From Baffinella frigidus (lineage: Eukaryota > Cryptophyceae > Cryptomonadales > Baffinellaceae): DNA of 10,687 nucleotides. The stretch covers positions 166,414 to 177,100 of the forward strand of contig MU647122.1 of NCBI GenBank assembly GCA_026770585.1, in the 5' to 3' direction. The notes beneath the pieces were generated by a model. It was not told the origin of the DNA, ran no database searches, and worked only from the letters and a program-made list of their open reading frames with translations. Below are positions 10,639-10,687 of this stretch, piece by piece; the stretch's first letter is position 1, and every line of letters begins with the position of its first letter. Position numbers and translations under genes: made by a program.

Positions 10639-10687
<49 letters not shown>
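10639..10687. repeat. (TA)n microsatellite at window edge
   Basis: Uninterrupted AT dinucleotides for the last 49 bases; probably continues past the window. Confidence 0.95.

Noticed and set aside
1-10687. tRNA, rRNA or other structured RNA genes
   Set aside because: No tRNA A/B box pair with a cloverleaf and no rRNA-like core was found by eye; the strong stems all belong to inverted-repeat elements.

Overview
This is a eukaryotic nuclear window, not bacterial. There is no long uninterrupted ORF. Most of the sequence is degenerate TTTAGGG/CCCTAAA telomere-type repeat, with GT-AG splice signals, inverted-repeat (MITE-like) elements and a terminal (TA)n tract. The TTTAGGG heptamer is known from green algae and land plants, dinoflagellates, chromerids and some other algae. 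The one recognisable gene belongs to the tubulin tyrosine ligase-like (TTLL) family, whose main substrates are ciliary and cytoskeletal tubulins. A flagellated alga or related protist with a large, repeat-rich genome is therefore the best guess; the species cannot be named from this window.

The main result is that the minus strand carries nine short exons, in the correct 5'-to-3' order, of a TTLL-type ligase. I place them at 10133-10237 (VEKYIG..FKFDLR..VEPLRV), 9332-9382 (EGIARFCTARY), 8417-8476 (AHLTHDAL), 7142-7216 (SQRTITQ..), 5786-5854 (IWRGIYGM..QPQLLE), 4563-4676 (CFHILGLDVLIDASLK), 2815-2904 (VHFLQVDADPRM), 1190-1309 (LPHTHRECEVGKRAK..) and, less surely, 345-386. Every exon length is a multiple of three and every intron is phase 0. 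The N-terminal part of the protein lies beyond the right edge; the C-terminus may lie beyond the left edge. At the catalytic acidic motif (EVN in the family) this gene reads QVD, so catalytic competence is doubtful.

The introns are 0.4-1.7 kb and built from telomere-like heptamers. On the gene strand these read CCCTAAA/CCCTAAC and often run straight into the acceptor AG. Nearly every exon is accompanied by partial copies of itself inside the neighbouring introns. Copies upstream of the intact exon keep its acceptor-side half; copies downstream keep its donor-side half. This is the pattern expected if the introns grew by serial tandem duplication of segments spanning an exon-intron junction.

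Inserted among these repeats are several inverted-repeat elements: a 166 bp hairpin with 71-base arms and an apparent ACGT target duplication inside an exon copy, a family of foldback elements with an ACTACACAA-like core, a family with CCACACnGnGG ends (five copies), and several hairpins rich in CCTACGG/CCTAGG. Layout, left to right: 1-960 telomere-like repeat with four copies of the last exon; 960-2130 exon 8 and its fragments; 2280-3113 exon 7 and fragments; 3119-4676 mobile-element cluster with exon 6 and fragments; 4677-5854 intron and exon 5; 5855-7216 repeats, foldback, minisatellite and exon 4; 7217-8476 exon 3 and its donor-side copies; 8477-9382 degenerate repeats and exon 2; 9500-10130 long telomere-like tract; 10133-10522 exon 1 and a copy; 10540-10687 AT-rich end.
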